DNA of 64,000 bases from Eumeta japonica (taxonomy: Eukaryota; Arthropoda; Insecta; Lepidoptera; Psychidae), in the NCBI GenBank assembly GCA_005406025.1, contig BGZK01001358.1:62001-126000 (forward strand), in the 5' to 3' direction. Below are positions 21,285 to 33,798 of the stretch, in pieces; the stretch's first letter is position 1, and every line of letters begins with the position of its first letter. Below the pieces are notes generated by a model, which saw only the letters and a list, made by a program, of their open reading frames with translations, did no database searches and had not been told where the DNA came from. A program made the translations under genes and the position numbers.

Positions 21285-22310
21285 GAAAATAAAAAACTGA
21301 GCAAACTAGCGAGTTATTTTCATTTTATTGTTTACAAAATAGTGTCCGTTGTGATCAACGGACACTAGTGGTTCCATCGCTGCAATCGATGGAACCACTT
21401 TGCCTCCTCGCACTCAGGCGTCGCTTTCACGGCCTTTTCATGTGCAGTCACTGCTTCTTCGGCGTCCGTAAACCAATTTCCTAGAAGCTTTCTTTTTATT
21501 TTAGGAAGTAAATAAAAATCGCATGCTGCACGGTCGGAGCTGTAAAGCGAGTGAACCAGTATTTCTATACCTGACGTCTCCAAATAGTTAGTTGTTTGTC
21601 TGGTGGTATGCGGTGAGCCGTTGTTATGATAAAGGACAACCTTAGTGCAAGGTTGTTTTAATGAACTTTTTCCAAAAAAAGAGGCAAATGATTGTTAATG
21701 TACGAGTTTTTAGTGACTGTTTTTCTATTGTTTAAAATAATTGTTGCATAACGACCTGTCATTACGAAGAAACAGGCCACTATTTTTTTCCGACGTTTTC
21801 ACCTCGTTTTACTTCAGTAGGCAACTCCTCGAAAGGAAGCATACACTGAGCAGACTGTCTTTTGGTTTCGGGATTGTAACAGTAAGTGTAGCTTTCGTCA
21901 CCTGTAAGTATGTTGTATACAGCATTTGGAGCACCACCTGCAAATCTGTGCATTATTTTGCGGCACCCATTAACACGACGAAGTTTTTGAGGTATCCACC
22001 GAACACAAAGTTTCCTGACAGCTAAGTATTCATGAATGGTCTTGTGCCTTTGATTGATACCGATTTTTAAGCTTGTCTGAATCTGTTGGTAGGTCTGTTT
22101 GTCAATCTCTATCATGAGCCGTACAGCACTGACGTAGTCATCGGTCGCCGCCGTAGAACGATGTCCTTCACGCAGATCGTCAGTCAGATTAGTGCAATCA
22201 CGTTTGAACTCTTTAAACCGGTTATAAACAGTGGCAAGTAATGGACCTTCATCTCGAAAGGCCAATCCAAGTCTGTCACAACTTTCTAGTTGGTTTAAAT
22301 GGCAATGAAA
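21285..22310 (-). pseudogene. mariner transposase remnant 2
   Basis: Second, different mariner-family transposase. From 22310 down: LAFRDEGPLLATVYNRFKEF, KRDCTNLTDDLREG, SAVRLMIEIDKQTYQQIQTS, LAVRKLCVRWIP, and TGDESYTYCYNPETKRQSA with the first catalytic Asp. After 21780 the frame breaks but VACFFVMTGRYATI can still be read. The second catalytic motif HDNA appears as HNNGSPHTTRQTTNYLETSG, an Asp-to-Asn change. The 21583-21365 frame gives SGIEILVHSLYSSDRAACDF (third Asp kept) and KWFHRLQRW. The ~30 N-terminal residues and the first helix-turn-helix are missing. The sequence CTGGGTCAATCTGAAAGTTC at about 21262 may be the 3' terminal repeat. The family resembles the SETMAR/FLJ37770-like mariners (memory). 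Confidence 0.9.
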
Positions 22311-25300
22311 GTAATAGAAAATCGTTGTTATTACTTGAATATCAATATTTAAAAAATAAACGGAAGATAATTGAAATATAGGTAATAAAGTTGATAAAGA
22401 GTTCCATTTTTAAACTTTAATTTTTTATTTTTTTTTTTATTTTACAGTTTCTAAGTGGTCATTTCTAATATAATTTTTTTGTATCGCCTACTATGTTCAG
22501 TATTATTCTGGTACACTAAAACTTTTTGTGTCTAAGAATCCACTAATAGTTTTGCGTAAAAACAATAAATTGCATTATAAATAATCTTTTTAACCATAAT
22601 AACGTCTCACTTAGTAAAATATTTCATAAAATCGGTTGACTAACATTATTTCCACCCAGATTAATAAATTCCCATGTCATCTATTCGGTTCCGGAAAAAA
22701 TTAACGGTCGTAAATTTTAATGGAACTATTGAAATATAGAAATTTCGTCTTATCAGTTTTTGTATATCAAAAAATTCAGACTTAAACACACGTTGACAAT
22801 TTATAATTAACGGTGTTCGAAATGTATTTTGACAGCGCTTTAACAGGTCAATATGTGTTATATATTGTCTATGTGTCTTTGATTTTGATTTTTATAGAAG
22901 ACGTCATCACAAAGTCATAAAATTCTAGACGTCTACATCCTCTTTGAATTGCTCGATACTTGAGCGCAGAAAACGTGACTTTTATTAACGATGCTTACTT
23001 TGATTCAAGCATCATAAATTAAATCTCCTTAAAATAAAATTCAAGGATGTAAACTTGTTTTGATAAAAGTTTATAAATGGCGAATAGAGCAATGCACGGA
23101 AAATGAAGGAAATTTGTGGAACAACTTTAAATTAAAATGAAACTTTCCGCTTTGATATTTATCGATGTTTTTTTGATTAGAAAATTTTGAGCTCAAAACA
23201 TTTAGTATATTATTAGCGAAAACTGATGAATTCAATTGGTCTAGTCACTACACTTTAACCTTATGATTCGACTAACATCGTAGCAACTAGAGTTTAATAG
23301 TTGCTAGGATAGCACAATTTTAGAAAATGGTTGGGTTAAATTTAAATTTGGTTTTTTTTATTTCACTCATCATGATGAAAATACGAATTAAATGAAATAT
23401 AATAAGTAATATGACGATTTATTTTTAGTTCCAATATAGAGATTTGTTTCCGATATAAAAAAAAAATAAACAAACAAATATTTATTTTCTTACATTAAGC
23501 GTAACATAAATTCTCTCATTTTTCGAAATTCGAATTCGAAGCGGGCAGCTTCAACCTGTTAATTTTGTGTTACACTGATGCGCGCGCATATTAAAATTTC
23601 ACTCTCATTCTTCAATAAATTCACTGTAATGAAACATTCAATATTATGGACGTGGCTATCGAAATTAGATCAGGTGAGCAGGAGATTCATGAGGCATGAT
23701 AAAAACAGGAGCGGAAATATTTCATATTCCAGAAACAGACGGTGAAACGACACGTCAAGTGAAGAACAATGGTGTAACGTAGCTTAATGTCGTGATAGTA
23801 TTGTATATATTGGCACTGCGTACATGTATATATTTACTTTTCATATTTCCTAATTTTTGTCTATATATTGTATGTAAGCTAGTTATATAGGCCTATTACT
23901 CACCAACAAAGCTTTAAAAAAACCTATGCTGATTTCCGTGACCACACCCTCTTCGGTGTATTGAGATTTCAGTTGTAACACTAGTTGAAGGCGAGGGACT
24001 GATGATTATGTATGATTTTCCTTAAAATACCACTCTAATTCTATGACTTTTGATATCGGAGCTACAAGAGCTTGGAAGTATGACAACATACATATAAAAG
24101 ACAATGGTTGAGTATTTGGATCTCGCACAGTCAATTTTTATTGAAAATATGATTTTAGTTTTCACAGATATATTAAAGCAATAAATAAATGTAGCAAAGA
24201 TTAATTTTATAAAATCGCTAAACCTTAAGGGATAAAAATAAATATAATTTACGTAATAATATAATTTTCATTATTGGAAACAAATCTACCCTGTCCAAAA
24301 AGAAACCGTATATTGGCACAATATGATACTGGCAACCTAAATAGTGTGACCTTCGATAATTAAAATAAAAATTAAAATCAACCATCATCAAAAAATATAT
24401 GAAAGCATGAAAAGACATAAATTCAAATAAAAACCTTTGCGATGATCTCATATTTAATTATAAAAACCCATATTATCGTTTAAACATGTTGGGGACAAAA
24501 TATTCCTTGTTATCGTAATTATTTAATCTCTACTTTTTTTTTATTGTTTGACTACAATGTATATACCATACATGCGTGTCTGCTCATCGCAGAAGGGATT
24601 AGCCGTTCGTCATGATAAATAATAATGATCCTGATTTATAAGCGGGTTCAATTTCCCGTATCGCAGTCCCGGCGAGAGCGGCGGGAGGACGACAAATAGA
24701 AATGTTTGAGGGACATCTTATTGCTTCCTACACTTTGTGAGGGCGGAAAGGAATCTTTCGCGAGCTGATAGCTTCATTCGGAAGGAATTCCGGAGGCGTG
24801 CCGCAATAGGGAATAAGCTGCACATACACGGACACATCTACTGACAATCGTACGCAGCTGCATCGGCGTCGACAGAAAATAAATTACATTGAACCTCGAT
24901 TTAAATCCCGATTTCGTACCGAGTACCTATCGATTCTTTGTTTTCATTACGCCTTCAAAGATGGTACGGCAATCGAGATTGAAAAGCGAACGTTCGTTCT
25001 TGTGCCGTTTTAGGTCCTATCGCCTTTGCGATCTGTTTCTGATCCCGATACCGATCTAACAACAACAGTGATTATAGATAACAGTCTAAGCATTTGCAAT
25101 CTACGCAATAAACCTTTCATATTTTGGAAGCGAATTTTCCATTAATTGTTGAGAACAAAATCAAAATAGTTGTTTATTAAAAGAATTGAAATCTACCTTA
25201 AAAAAAACTTAAGAAACTCATCTGCTATCGATTTGTTAATTATTTTTGATAATCATGAAAATAACTATCCTTCGTTTTTAATGAGAATTTTATCGTGTTT

Positions 25301-25339
25301 TGTTTATACTACGTAAGTAAATACCGTACAAAATGTCAA
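22311..25339. other. non-coding; GC-richer stretch near 24640-25060
   Basis: Mostly AT-rich with no coding homology. From about 24640 to 25060 base composition is more balanced, with many CpGs (CCCGGCGAGAGCGGCGGGAG). That could be conserved regulatory DNA, but no frame or splice signal supports an exon. Confidence 0.4.
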
Positions 25340-25495
25340 ATTTTTGGATCCAGAGTTGTTGGGTGTCTTTTTTATGGTAGGATTTTAAGCATCTATGCGA
25401 ACCACCAGAGAGTAGGTGATCATCGCCGCCCATGGAAGAGTCACTCGTGCGATGCCGATCTTTGACGGTACATTAAACCACCTTTTTCATCATCA
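25340..25495. repeat. short interspersed repeat fragment
   Basis: The segment containing GTTGGGTGTC, GCATCTATGCGAACCACCAG and GTGATCATCGCCGCCCATGG has the look of a lepidopteran short repeat (GTGATCACCACCGCCCATAG type, from memory). No terminal structure or promoter box can be shown. Confidence 0.35.
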
Positions 25496-27320
25496 TCACT
25501 TCACGATGTCATTGTACGTGTTGGGCATGCGACAAAATACATTAACAAATCATGACGGGCGAGTTACTAATAAGCGAATCTCATTACTGTAAATTGGAAA
25601 CTAATGTAGTTGGTAACTAGTAATAGAGGGATCACGAAATTTTGCGAGGCTTCATTACAGTTAGCACGTCATTTTATTATATTTTCGTGAGTTTCTATGC
25701 TAAAGCATTAATTTGCTCTTTATATTTACGTAAAAGTGATCAAAAGCGGGTCGATAACGATAAAAAATAGTCAAGTTATTTCTTTATTTTAATAACAATC
25801 AAGATCAAGCCCTTCAGACTTTATGTTTTCGAAAAAGAATCGATATTATACAAATGTGAAATCATGCCTTTGCTTTTGTAGAGGCAAAGCAGGGGCTTCT
25901 GAGAGCAAGGTTATGAAAACTTATCGCGACCACTGAAGTTGAGGGAGCTTATTATTTATGAATACGTATCCGTCTGTTTGTCAGTCAGTTGTTTTTTTTT
26001 GTTTAATGTCAGATGTGGAAAGCAAAAGCATTTTAATTAAATGCAGTTTAATTGTTGGGTGTGTAATTTATAAATAATACGAATATTGTAAGTGTCGAAC
26101 AAGTGCTCTAAGAAAAATTATGATAGATATTGAAATGAGAATCTTAAAATTTTGGATATGGTTCAATATTTAGAAAAAAACAAAAAAGTTCTATTTTGTT
26201 ATATATTGATAATGTAGGTATTTTCTAATGTTTTAACAACGTGTCCTACTGATTACTAAAATCCTTATCAAAATCTGTCAAGTGATTAGTACATCACGAG
26301 CGAAGACTGTTTGCCATTATATATAAAAAAATCTTCCTTCTATATCAACGACTAAAAGGCATAAATGAGATGTGGTATAATACTATATATATACGAAAGT
26401 CGAAAAAAATTTACTATTTATCGGGAAATAAATTCATATCACTTTATCGACAGAAAAAAAAAACATAATAAATATGTTTAAAATTATTAAGGTAATCAGA
26501 TAAACGCTTAGAAAAAAATAAACTAGGAATTTGTCAAAGACAAGCGATTATAGCATAAAATGACGTTATTTTTTTTTTGGCCAAATAAGACAATAATAAC
26601 ATGAAGAAATTTACGTTCAATTACAGATCTAAGAAAGATTAATTTAAAACGAGATTGACGAGGAACGACATAAATGAAAGTCTAATTAACGGAGGCGTTT
26701 CTTACCGTTATGTTGGTTTATTTTCAACTTGGGTATAAAACAAAAACTTGTACTACAATTGAAAACTTCGTCGACATCAGCGCTCCGACGCGTTTTCGTT
26801 TAATTTCATTGTAAAATATTTAACTATTGTATTCGTGTCATTTACTCCCCTGCCTCTAAACTTTGCATCCTTTCTTCTCGAATTAATGACTATTTATAAT
26901 GAATGAACATTTTGTTTTATTTATTTTATTACTCCCGTATTGTCGCTTGAAATGTATGGAAAAGTGTAGAAAATTATGTGTAAATATTATATAGTTAGTC
27001 ACTCTAGCAAAATTAAGGCGAGATCTTTGTACTAGAAAATTTTGTTAATCCAAAATTAACATTAGTTTTGATACTTATTCTAGTTTTGATACTCATTAAC
27101 GAACGATTATTTCCTTACCACCCGAAAACTTATACCAGTTCATCCATACAAAAACCGATTGGTTGTATTACATTTATCCATCGAACCAGAGTATAAATGA
27201 ATACAAAATGTCTGCGATGAGTAGAATAATTAGTTTAAAATAAATAAAAAAAATACTAAGGTTAACAACGAGTTGCCTGAAGACAGCACATGCGACTGTA
27301 TCTCTACTTGAATCTCTATG
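25496..27320. other. AT-rich non-coding DNA
   Basis: No recognised frame, RNA gene or repeat. Confidence 0.5.
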
Positions 27321-27422
27321 CCGTTATGTCTGAAGTATGCGGACTACGAGAAGGCATTTGATATTATGGTGCGCAAAAAACCAGAGTATAGCAGCACTGT
27401 GGTGGTTGTAAAGTTTCACAAA
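27321..27422 (+). pseudogene. scrap of a LINE reverse transcriptase (motif A region)
   Basis: Thirty-four codons read PLCLKYADYEKAFDIMVRKK and then PEYSSTVVVVKFHK to a stop. PLCLxFxDYEKAFDxI is RT motif A of a non-LTR family common in insects; both aspartates of DYEKAFD are kept. Sequence on either side does not continue the domain in any frame I could follow, so this is a short leftover. Confidence 0.55.
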
Positions 27423-27867
27423 TGAGAAACCGCTTAGGAACCTTCATCATACTGTCAGATATGATTGCATACACAAATACATATACAATAACACTGCATT
27501 GAGAACCTACGAAACAGGATTGATTGTCAAGAAAACATAAAAAAAATTGCCGACTTCTAATGTTGTGAAAGATTTTTAAATTTTCTTTTAATTCGTATCT
27601 TTAACTCTATCAATCAAAACAAGAATATATAGAATACAAGTATTACACTAATTATGTGCTCACATAAGACACTCTAATGACATTGTAATTTTTGTGAAAC
27701 TTAATAAAAATATATGTTGAAATAACTATATACCAAGACCTCAATTCTAGGGTCATTTGACACGATATTTATAAAAATAATCATTTTACAGCTATTGTCC
27801 ATGTCTCATAACTGTTTATCATACATTATGAGACTCATTATATCCAACTAAGACTCAGACGGCAAAC

Positions 27868-28251
27868 GTGATTCTCGAAGATAATTCGATCGCAATACCC
27901 ACTTGTTTCGAGGCAGACGTGCCGTGCGCCGAGCTACAGCTAATGCAAACAATATTTCGATGTAGCTACCCCATTTTCGTATTACTTAAATTCAATCTGC
28001 TGCTTGAGAGCTTTCCTCTCAGTGCAGCGCGCGTCAGTTTGGTAAGTACTTTCCGATCCGATAATCCCGAGGCCGAACTATCCCTTTTCCTTAATTCTCC
28101 CTTCCCAAGACGCTATCCGGTGTCAAACAAACAGTGGAGAGGTGAACGACCCTTCCTTCTCTTTTTGCTTCCGCACGACACTGGCGAGATTGTGATAGCT
28201 TTTTGTGCCGTGCGTATTTCATCCGAAATTGTGTTATGCTCGAATACCTGA
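27868..28251 (+). other. unrecognised 127-codon open frame
   Basis: The largest open frame in the window that is not obviously from a mobile element. It is GC-richer than its flanks, leucine- and serine-rich, and has no signal peptide or motif I recognise. A splice-donor-like TTTGGTAAGTA occurs inside at about 28038-28048, and a region such as this could equally be an exon and its flank. It may also be chance: at this base composition a frame of this length is not improbable. Function unknown. Confidence 0.2.
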
Positions 28252-29986
28252 AAAAACTTGGCCTATATATTGTGTAGATTTAGGACTTTTTTTTTTGTAC
28301 TTCAATTCCACGGTTTCATATATTATTTATGGCTTGGAAGGGTTTTTGACAAATGATCGAAGATATAATTCCAATTTACTGACTATTAACGTAGTTTTGA
28401 GAATTAATGATCTTGAAATCATTTTTACAAAATCTGATATTTTATTTTCCAATTAATTCATTTGTAATTTTCAAAAGCTATTATCGATCATCAATGTCTT
28501 AGATGGGGTATTACAAACGTCTGTTTGTTTTATCCAGCTTATGAAAAATTTTAGCTCAATCGAAAAAAACCGACTGCTCCGAAATTACTTTACAATATTT
28601 GAAATCATCAAACTTATAGTATTAAGTATACTACCCGATACACAATTATAATTAGATAGTATACTGATATATCGTAAATTAACACGTGATGTTGAATGAA
28701 GGTTTGTGAACAGTGAACAATTTACATGAAAAGTTCAAATTTATGCATTAAAAACTATAGTGCATATTCTAGAATCCAAGTAATAATTCATGTGTTAAAG
28801 TGCCTAAACACTCATTCTCTATACTCTGGTTTGGAAGAAAGGAAAATCGTATTTAAACAAGCATTTCCGTCTCTGAGACGTTGCTTTATATTTACTGTTT
28901 GCTTTATTTTGTATATAATAGAAAATTTAAATTTTCAATTGATATAAGTAATTTTTCGTTGATCAATAGACGAACTCCCATCGAAGTGCCAGTTCTATAC
29001 GTTTTAGAGGAATGCGATATAAATAAAGTTTCCGGAAGTCGGCCTTGGGAGTTTATCTGCGAGTTGGTTCAAGCATTACATAGATTACAACTTGAACTCA
29101 TATATATTATTGGCTTGTATCAGACGATTTGATCGTTTTTGTAAATAAATAGTATTAAAAAGTTAAGACAAAACCATAGATTTTATATTAATCTTCAACT
29201 TGTGTTTAGATTATTTTTTATAATTTGTGTGAATATGCATAATTATTGCGTCCAAGCAGTAATGACGTATACTTTCGTTATTATTAAAACGTACTTTATC
29301 GAGTTGGTAACAGTTTTGAGCTTTGTATCACGTATTATAATAAACGCTTACAATTTTGATTGTCTATTAGTGCATTAATAATTGATTTTTTTTATTTACG
29401 TCACTTATTAGGCATGCATTTCAAATTAAACTAATACGATGTTTCTCACTTTTAGGCGAAATTTTAAAACTCGATTATTCGTTAAAATAATATTTAAAGA
29501 GTAGAACGTTGTAATCCTATTTGTATCTCATATGTAAATAAATAAAAAAAAAAGGATATTTCAAATTATGTTGTACTCGGCTTACGAATCGATTCGCGCT
29601 TGAAATGTTCAAAAGCGAAAAGAAATAAAATTCTGATACATCTTCCTTTCATTTCATTGGAGCGTAAAGCCTCCATGCAGGCTTTTTGCTCGCACATGAA
29701 ATGTATTGAAAATTGCAAACGTGGGCATTCACTCTCTAGCCGATGTTGCTGATATAAAAATGTCGGGACTCGCTTCTAAAGCCGCGGTATTGACGTGAGG
29801 GACTATTATTCGAACCATCAATCGCGCAGAACGAGGGGGTTGAAGAGATTGAGGAATTATCGAAATGATTGAATTGCACGATTGCGTTCTGTGTAACTGC
29901 ACGGGTTTGCATCCCATAGATGGAATTTTTATTTGATTTTTCAATTGAATTTTTTCCCGCGCATTGCGCGTCTACGTCGGAATAAG
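28252..29986. other. non-coding DNA
   Basis: AT-rich; several 70-90 codon frames on both strands match nothing. The last 300 bases (29690-29980) are somewhat GC-richer. Confidence 0.45.
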
Positions 29987-30768
29987 AAAAACCGGCCAAG
30001 AGCATGTCGGATTATACTCGGTGTGGGGTTCCGTAGCCGTTACTACAAAGAAATGCATTACAGATGATAAAAACTACGTTGTTACATTTTTTTATGTTTC
30101 CCGCAAAAAAGTGGGTATAAGCACTTTTAGTCGTCTATAACTAAAGAAACAAATACGTATGTCGACTATTACTCTTAAACTAGTGTAAACTAAAGTGCAC
30201 CAGCGAAAGTCGTATTTTCATTACACTTAGTCCTTTTATTAAGAAGTGTAGTTTTTCGGCAATAACTCAGAAACGATATATCAAATCATATTCAAAATAT
30301 TTTTGGTTGAAAGTGTTACCTTTGTGATTTTGGTCATATTTTTTGGACAAACGGTTTAAAAAATAAAAGAATGAAACGATTTATGCTACTTTCGGAGCAA
30401 TTATTTCCGAAAATATTAACTTCATCAAAAATATTTCTTATAAATCTCAAAACGTTTTCACAAGATCTGTCAAAATATGTGTTTGTTGAAAAAAAATATT
30501 TTCAGCTTCTGTTGTATGTTTGGAATGTCCCTCCCCCCTAGAAATATTTATTTTTGTAATTTAACTACCAAACTAATACCTTATACAAGATATAAAGCTC
30601 ATACAAGATACGAGTACCCATACTTCAAATTATGTCATCAATATATATTTTATAGTTTTTGACTAAAATGCCTGTGACTTACGGACGGATTGACGGACGG
30701 ACGGACGGACGGGAATGACGAAATTATAAGGGTTCCGTTTTTATTATTTTGACTCAGAACCCTAAAAA
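29987..30768 (-). mobile_element. hairpin-ended repeat family, copy A (~780 bp)
   Basis: Minus-strand copy of a family with two more full-length copies at 40936-41723 and 58471-59168. At its 5' end (30768) it has TTTTTAGGGTTC-TGAGTCAAAAT followed by ACGGAACCCTTATAA (an AGGGTTCCG/CGGAACCCT stem), then a CCGTCCGTC microsatellite and CACAGGCATTTTAGTC. The middle carries TAAATATTTCTAGGGGGG and the right part TGCACTTTAGTTTACACTAG and AGTCGACATACG. The 3' end is CCGACATGCTCTTGGCCGGT TTTT. No coding capacity. Confidence 0.75.
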
Positions 30769-32540
30769 TGTCGACATAGTAGAAGTCGGATTGGCGGCAT
30801 GTGTTCCGCGTATAACAATTTTCGCCATGTTGCACCATTGAAAAAAAAACGAATGTCAATTCTTACAACTTTATTATTTTTTTGTGCACCTTGCCATCTA
30901 TATCAATATGTTTGATAGAATTGCTGCTCTGCATAAGAACATGAGCTAATGTTTTTTTCCAAAACAAAAAAAAATGTAAATGTTTCAATTTAAGCATTGA
31001 TGAAAATGTAGTGGTTATTTTAAATTGTTATTTTCACGTCAAATTCGTTTTCAAATCGCTGAAAATCAATAGAATTCGCTATTGCACTTCCGTTATGCAT
31101 ATATTTGGTTTTATTGGTAACAGCAGAAAAAAAATTGGATAAAAAAAAGATTTTGAACCGTTGTCGGCCCTCGTTAAAGAATAAAAAAAAAGACTCAATA
31201 AAAACTTTTAGGACAAGAATACATTAAAATTTGTTACTAAGTAACTTTGGAAATCATTAAATTTTATTCAATTATTAATTTAAAATGTAGACAACGTAAA
31301 ACTATATGAATAAAAATCAAAATATTGAGATGCGCGCTAGGAACACTATAACTACAGCATAGTGTAGGTGTCTTTTTCATTAAGCTACGATAAGTTAAGT
31401 TAGTGTAAGTGGTAGCAAAGTTTCCTTTATATATATTTAAGCTTGATATGCTTTGGTCAATTTTTAATTTTTATGCACATTTTGTTTAGAGATTTCTCGT
31501 TTGAGCCAGATAAAAAGTAGTCATTTCACTTTTTGACCGAACGTGTTGGGCTTAGGGATAGAATTAGGTTTATCAGTGTAGCACATACATTGCAGTGTTT
31601 AGAACTTGGACGGAAAACCGGATTTTGATGAAAGAATTATCGTGCGTCATGATTGCGTAATTACATTAACGTTGGCTTACACCAAAAGGAAAATCATAAT
31701 TCGTATTTCAACTGTAATATTTGCCAGATTGTCCATTCATTATCCGTCAAAAGTTGGGTTTAATGTAGCAATTACAGTATTTATCATGGTGAAATTAGCG
31801 ATAATAGCTTCCATTTTCCTCGATTCGAAAAACTTTAAATCTCAAGACCTTATATCAATTCCGAACATCAATGTCAAATGTAAGATCTTAATACGAGAAT
31901 TTTGAAATTATATCACGGATAAGCAAAGCTTCGTTGAGCTATTTTAAAACCCGCTCACAATCCCGAATATATATTATCTAGTATTGATTCGGGGAAAAAA
32001 ATAAATGTCATTATTATTTATTAAGTGAAAGGGATTGTAACAAATTATTGTACAGTGACACGAAACAGCTACACACGGACCCATTTATCACAAACGACGA
32101 AAAGTATTTTGACCTAATTTCGCGGTATAAATCACTTTAAGGCCATTCCCGAAAGGATCTCTACTTTACTGTTGTACGAATAAAGCTGAAATTGAAGTGG
32201 ATATCTTGACGGTATCGAAGGATTCGCACGGAGCGGACCAGCGAAACCCCGGGGGTGAGAGATAATGCAATATTTTCACTCATATTTTTTTTTGTCGCGG
32301 AGACCTTTGAGGGTATTCATTTATATTATCCCTTGTGATAACATTCTGCGATTCATAGATATTCAAATTATGGTCCCTTTTATTATGTACGACCGGCGCG
32401 TATTCATATAATTTCGCACGATCTGAAAATATAACGCCGTATGTAATTTTTAGAGAGAATAAAACGACTCTAACGTTGCAATCATTCGTTTATGTACTAG
32501 ATTAAGGTTAAATGACAGACAGTTTCGTATCCTTTGTGGG
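30769..32540. other. AT-rich non-coding DNA
   Basis: No recognised repeat or gene. A 99-codon plus-strand ORF (31606-31905) reads as hydrophobic, low-complexity protein and matches nothing; it is not supported as a gene. Confidence 0.45.
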
Positions 32541-32544
32541 ACTA

Positions 32545-32765
32545 TATTATAATAGTCTTCCGCCTTCGGCTTTGCCCGTGTGGCATAGAATACGCTCCAT
32601 CGTGTTTTACATATAACGATATTTCTGTCAATCCTAATCTTGACTCGATACTCTTTCTCATTTTGATCCCAGTCACGCTCGTGATAATCCCTGTGCCATG
32701 CTTGCTTTAAACCACGATTCGATTCTGAATTCCGATACCGCTACCGCTCACGTTACCAATGTGTA
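32545..32765 (-). repeat. possible third relative of the G-rich Helitron-like repeats
   Basis: The left boundary TCTTCCGCCTTCGGCTTTGC and CCGTGTGGCA has the GC-rich look of Helitron-like ends. On the minus strand the body shows units such as GACTGGGATCAAAATGAGAA, GAATCGAATCG and GGAATTCAGAATC, similar to the purine core of the copies at 5.45 and 15.8 kb. The conserved GGCGCAGCTGCGGG block is not present, so membership is uncertain. Confidence 0.35.
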
Positions 32766-32987
32766 CTAAACAGGGGCAATTAATAATAATAATAATTATA
32801 TTTTTTAACCAAATCTCATGACAGCCACTTACATAGAACAATAGCTATCTTAAAATAATCAGGTATACCCCTACTATTAGCAAATTTACAATTGATTTCA
32901 AACAGAAAATGCACCAAGATGAATAGAAGATAAATAAATGGAAAAGTAAAACATTGCACGGTAAGTACCCACAACAGTTAAACTAAT

Positions 32988-33798
32988 ATCAGATAGACCG
33001 AGCTGCATCATGTACCTGGCTTACTAAAGGGAACATATATGTATTGTATTGTGTGAGGTGTTAATGGTATTGTGGGAACATATACGGTGAAACAGAAGGT
33101 TTTATGATAGCTATACAAGATTTTGATCTTGTTTAATTTGTTAATAATTTGTTATCAAAATAAGAAACTACACCAAATACGTCCTGAAAGAAACTATAGA
33201 GACAAATAAGTGTAGATTATGTCATAAAGCCACCGAATCAATAAGCCATATCACAGGAGGCTGCAGTTTCCTAGCATGCAAAGAATATATTCACAGACAC
33301 GTTAACGTTGCGAAATAAATCTATCAACAACTCGCTCTCACTCATAACCTCCTAAACATCTACACCCTCTATTACAAATACAAACCCGCCAACGTTCTAG
33401 AAAATAGCTTCGTAAAACTATACCGGGACCGGGACGTAATAACTAACCACACCATCCTAAGTAATAGACAAGATATCATACTCGTGAAACACACGAAAAC
33501 CTCATAGATGTCAGAGTGCCCAACAGTAATAGCCAGAAACAAAAATACATCGAAAAAATATAAAAAATACATCCTCCTGGCGGACGGAATCAGACAAATG
33601 TGGTACCAAGAATACATCAGAATAACTCCAATCATCATCTCATCAACTGGTGTCATAACCGTCAAAATTCTACAGCTCCCCGAAAACACCTACATAACCA
33701 TGCAAAGGTCAGTAGTCCTCGATACGTGTTCCATAGTACACCGTTTCCTAAATCCAACATCGTTACCCCTGATCAATGACGAAGAAACCGACTGACTG
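32988..33798 (+). pseudogene. C-terminus of an RLE-type (R2/R4-like) non-LTR retrotransposon
   Basis: DRAASCTWLTKGNIY is followed, after a 45 bp insertion, by GETEGFMIAIQD. From about 33160 a single frame gives NYTKYVLKETIETNKCRLCH, TESISHITGGCSFLACKEYI, HRHVNVAK*IYQQLALTHN, NVLENSFVKLYRDRDVITNH, NRQDIILVKHTKTS* and finally KKYILLADGIRQMWYQEYIR to the stop at 33796. CRLC...H....C is the Cys2-His-Cys motif that precedes the restriction-like endonuclease, and RQDIILV corresponds to its KPD motif. The second acidic position is lost next to the in-frame TAG. Two stops, no frameshift between 33181 and 33798. Clade assignment rests on remembered relatives. Confidence 0.8.

Noticed and set aside
31606..31905. 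99-codon ORF as a membrane protein gene
   Set aside because: Hydrophobic stretches come from AT-rich codons; no homology, no splice or promoter context.
33372..33689. 105-codon hydrophobic minus-strand ORF
   Set aside because: Antisense shadow of the RLE-type LINE read on the plus strand, where real homology lies.
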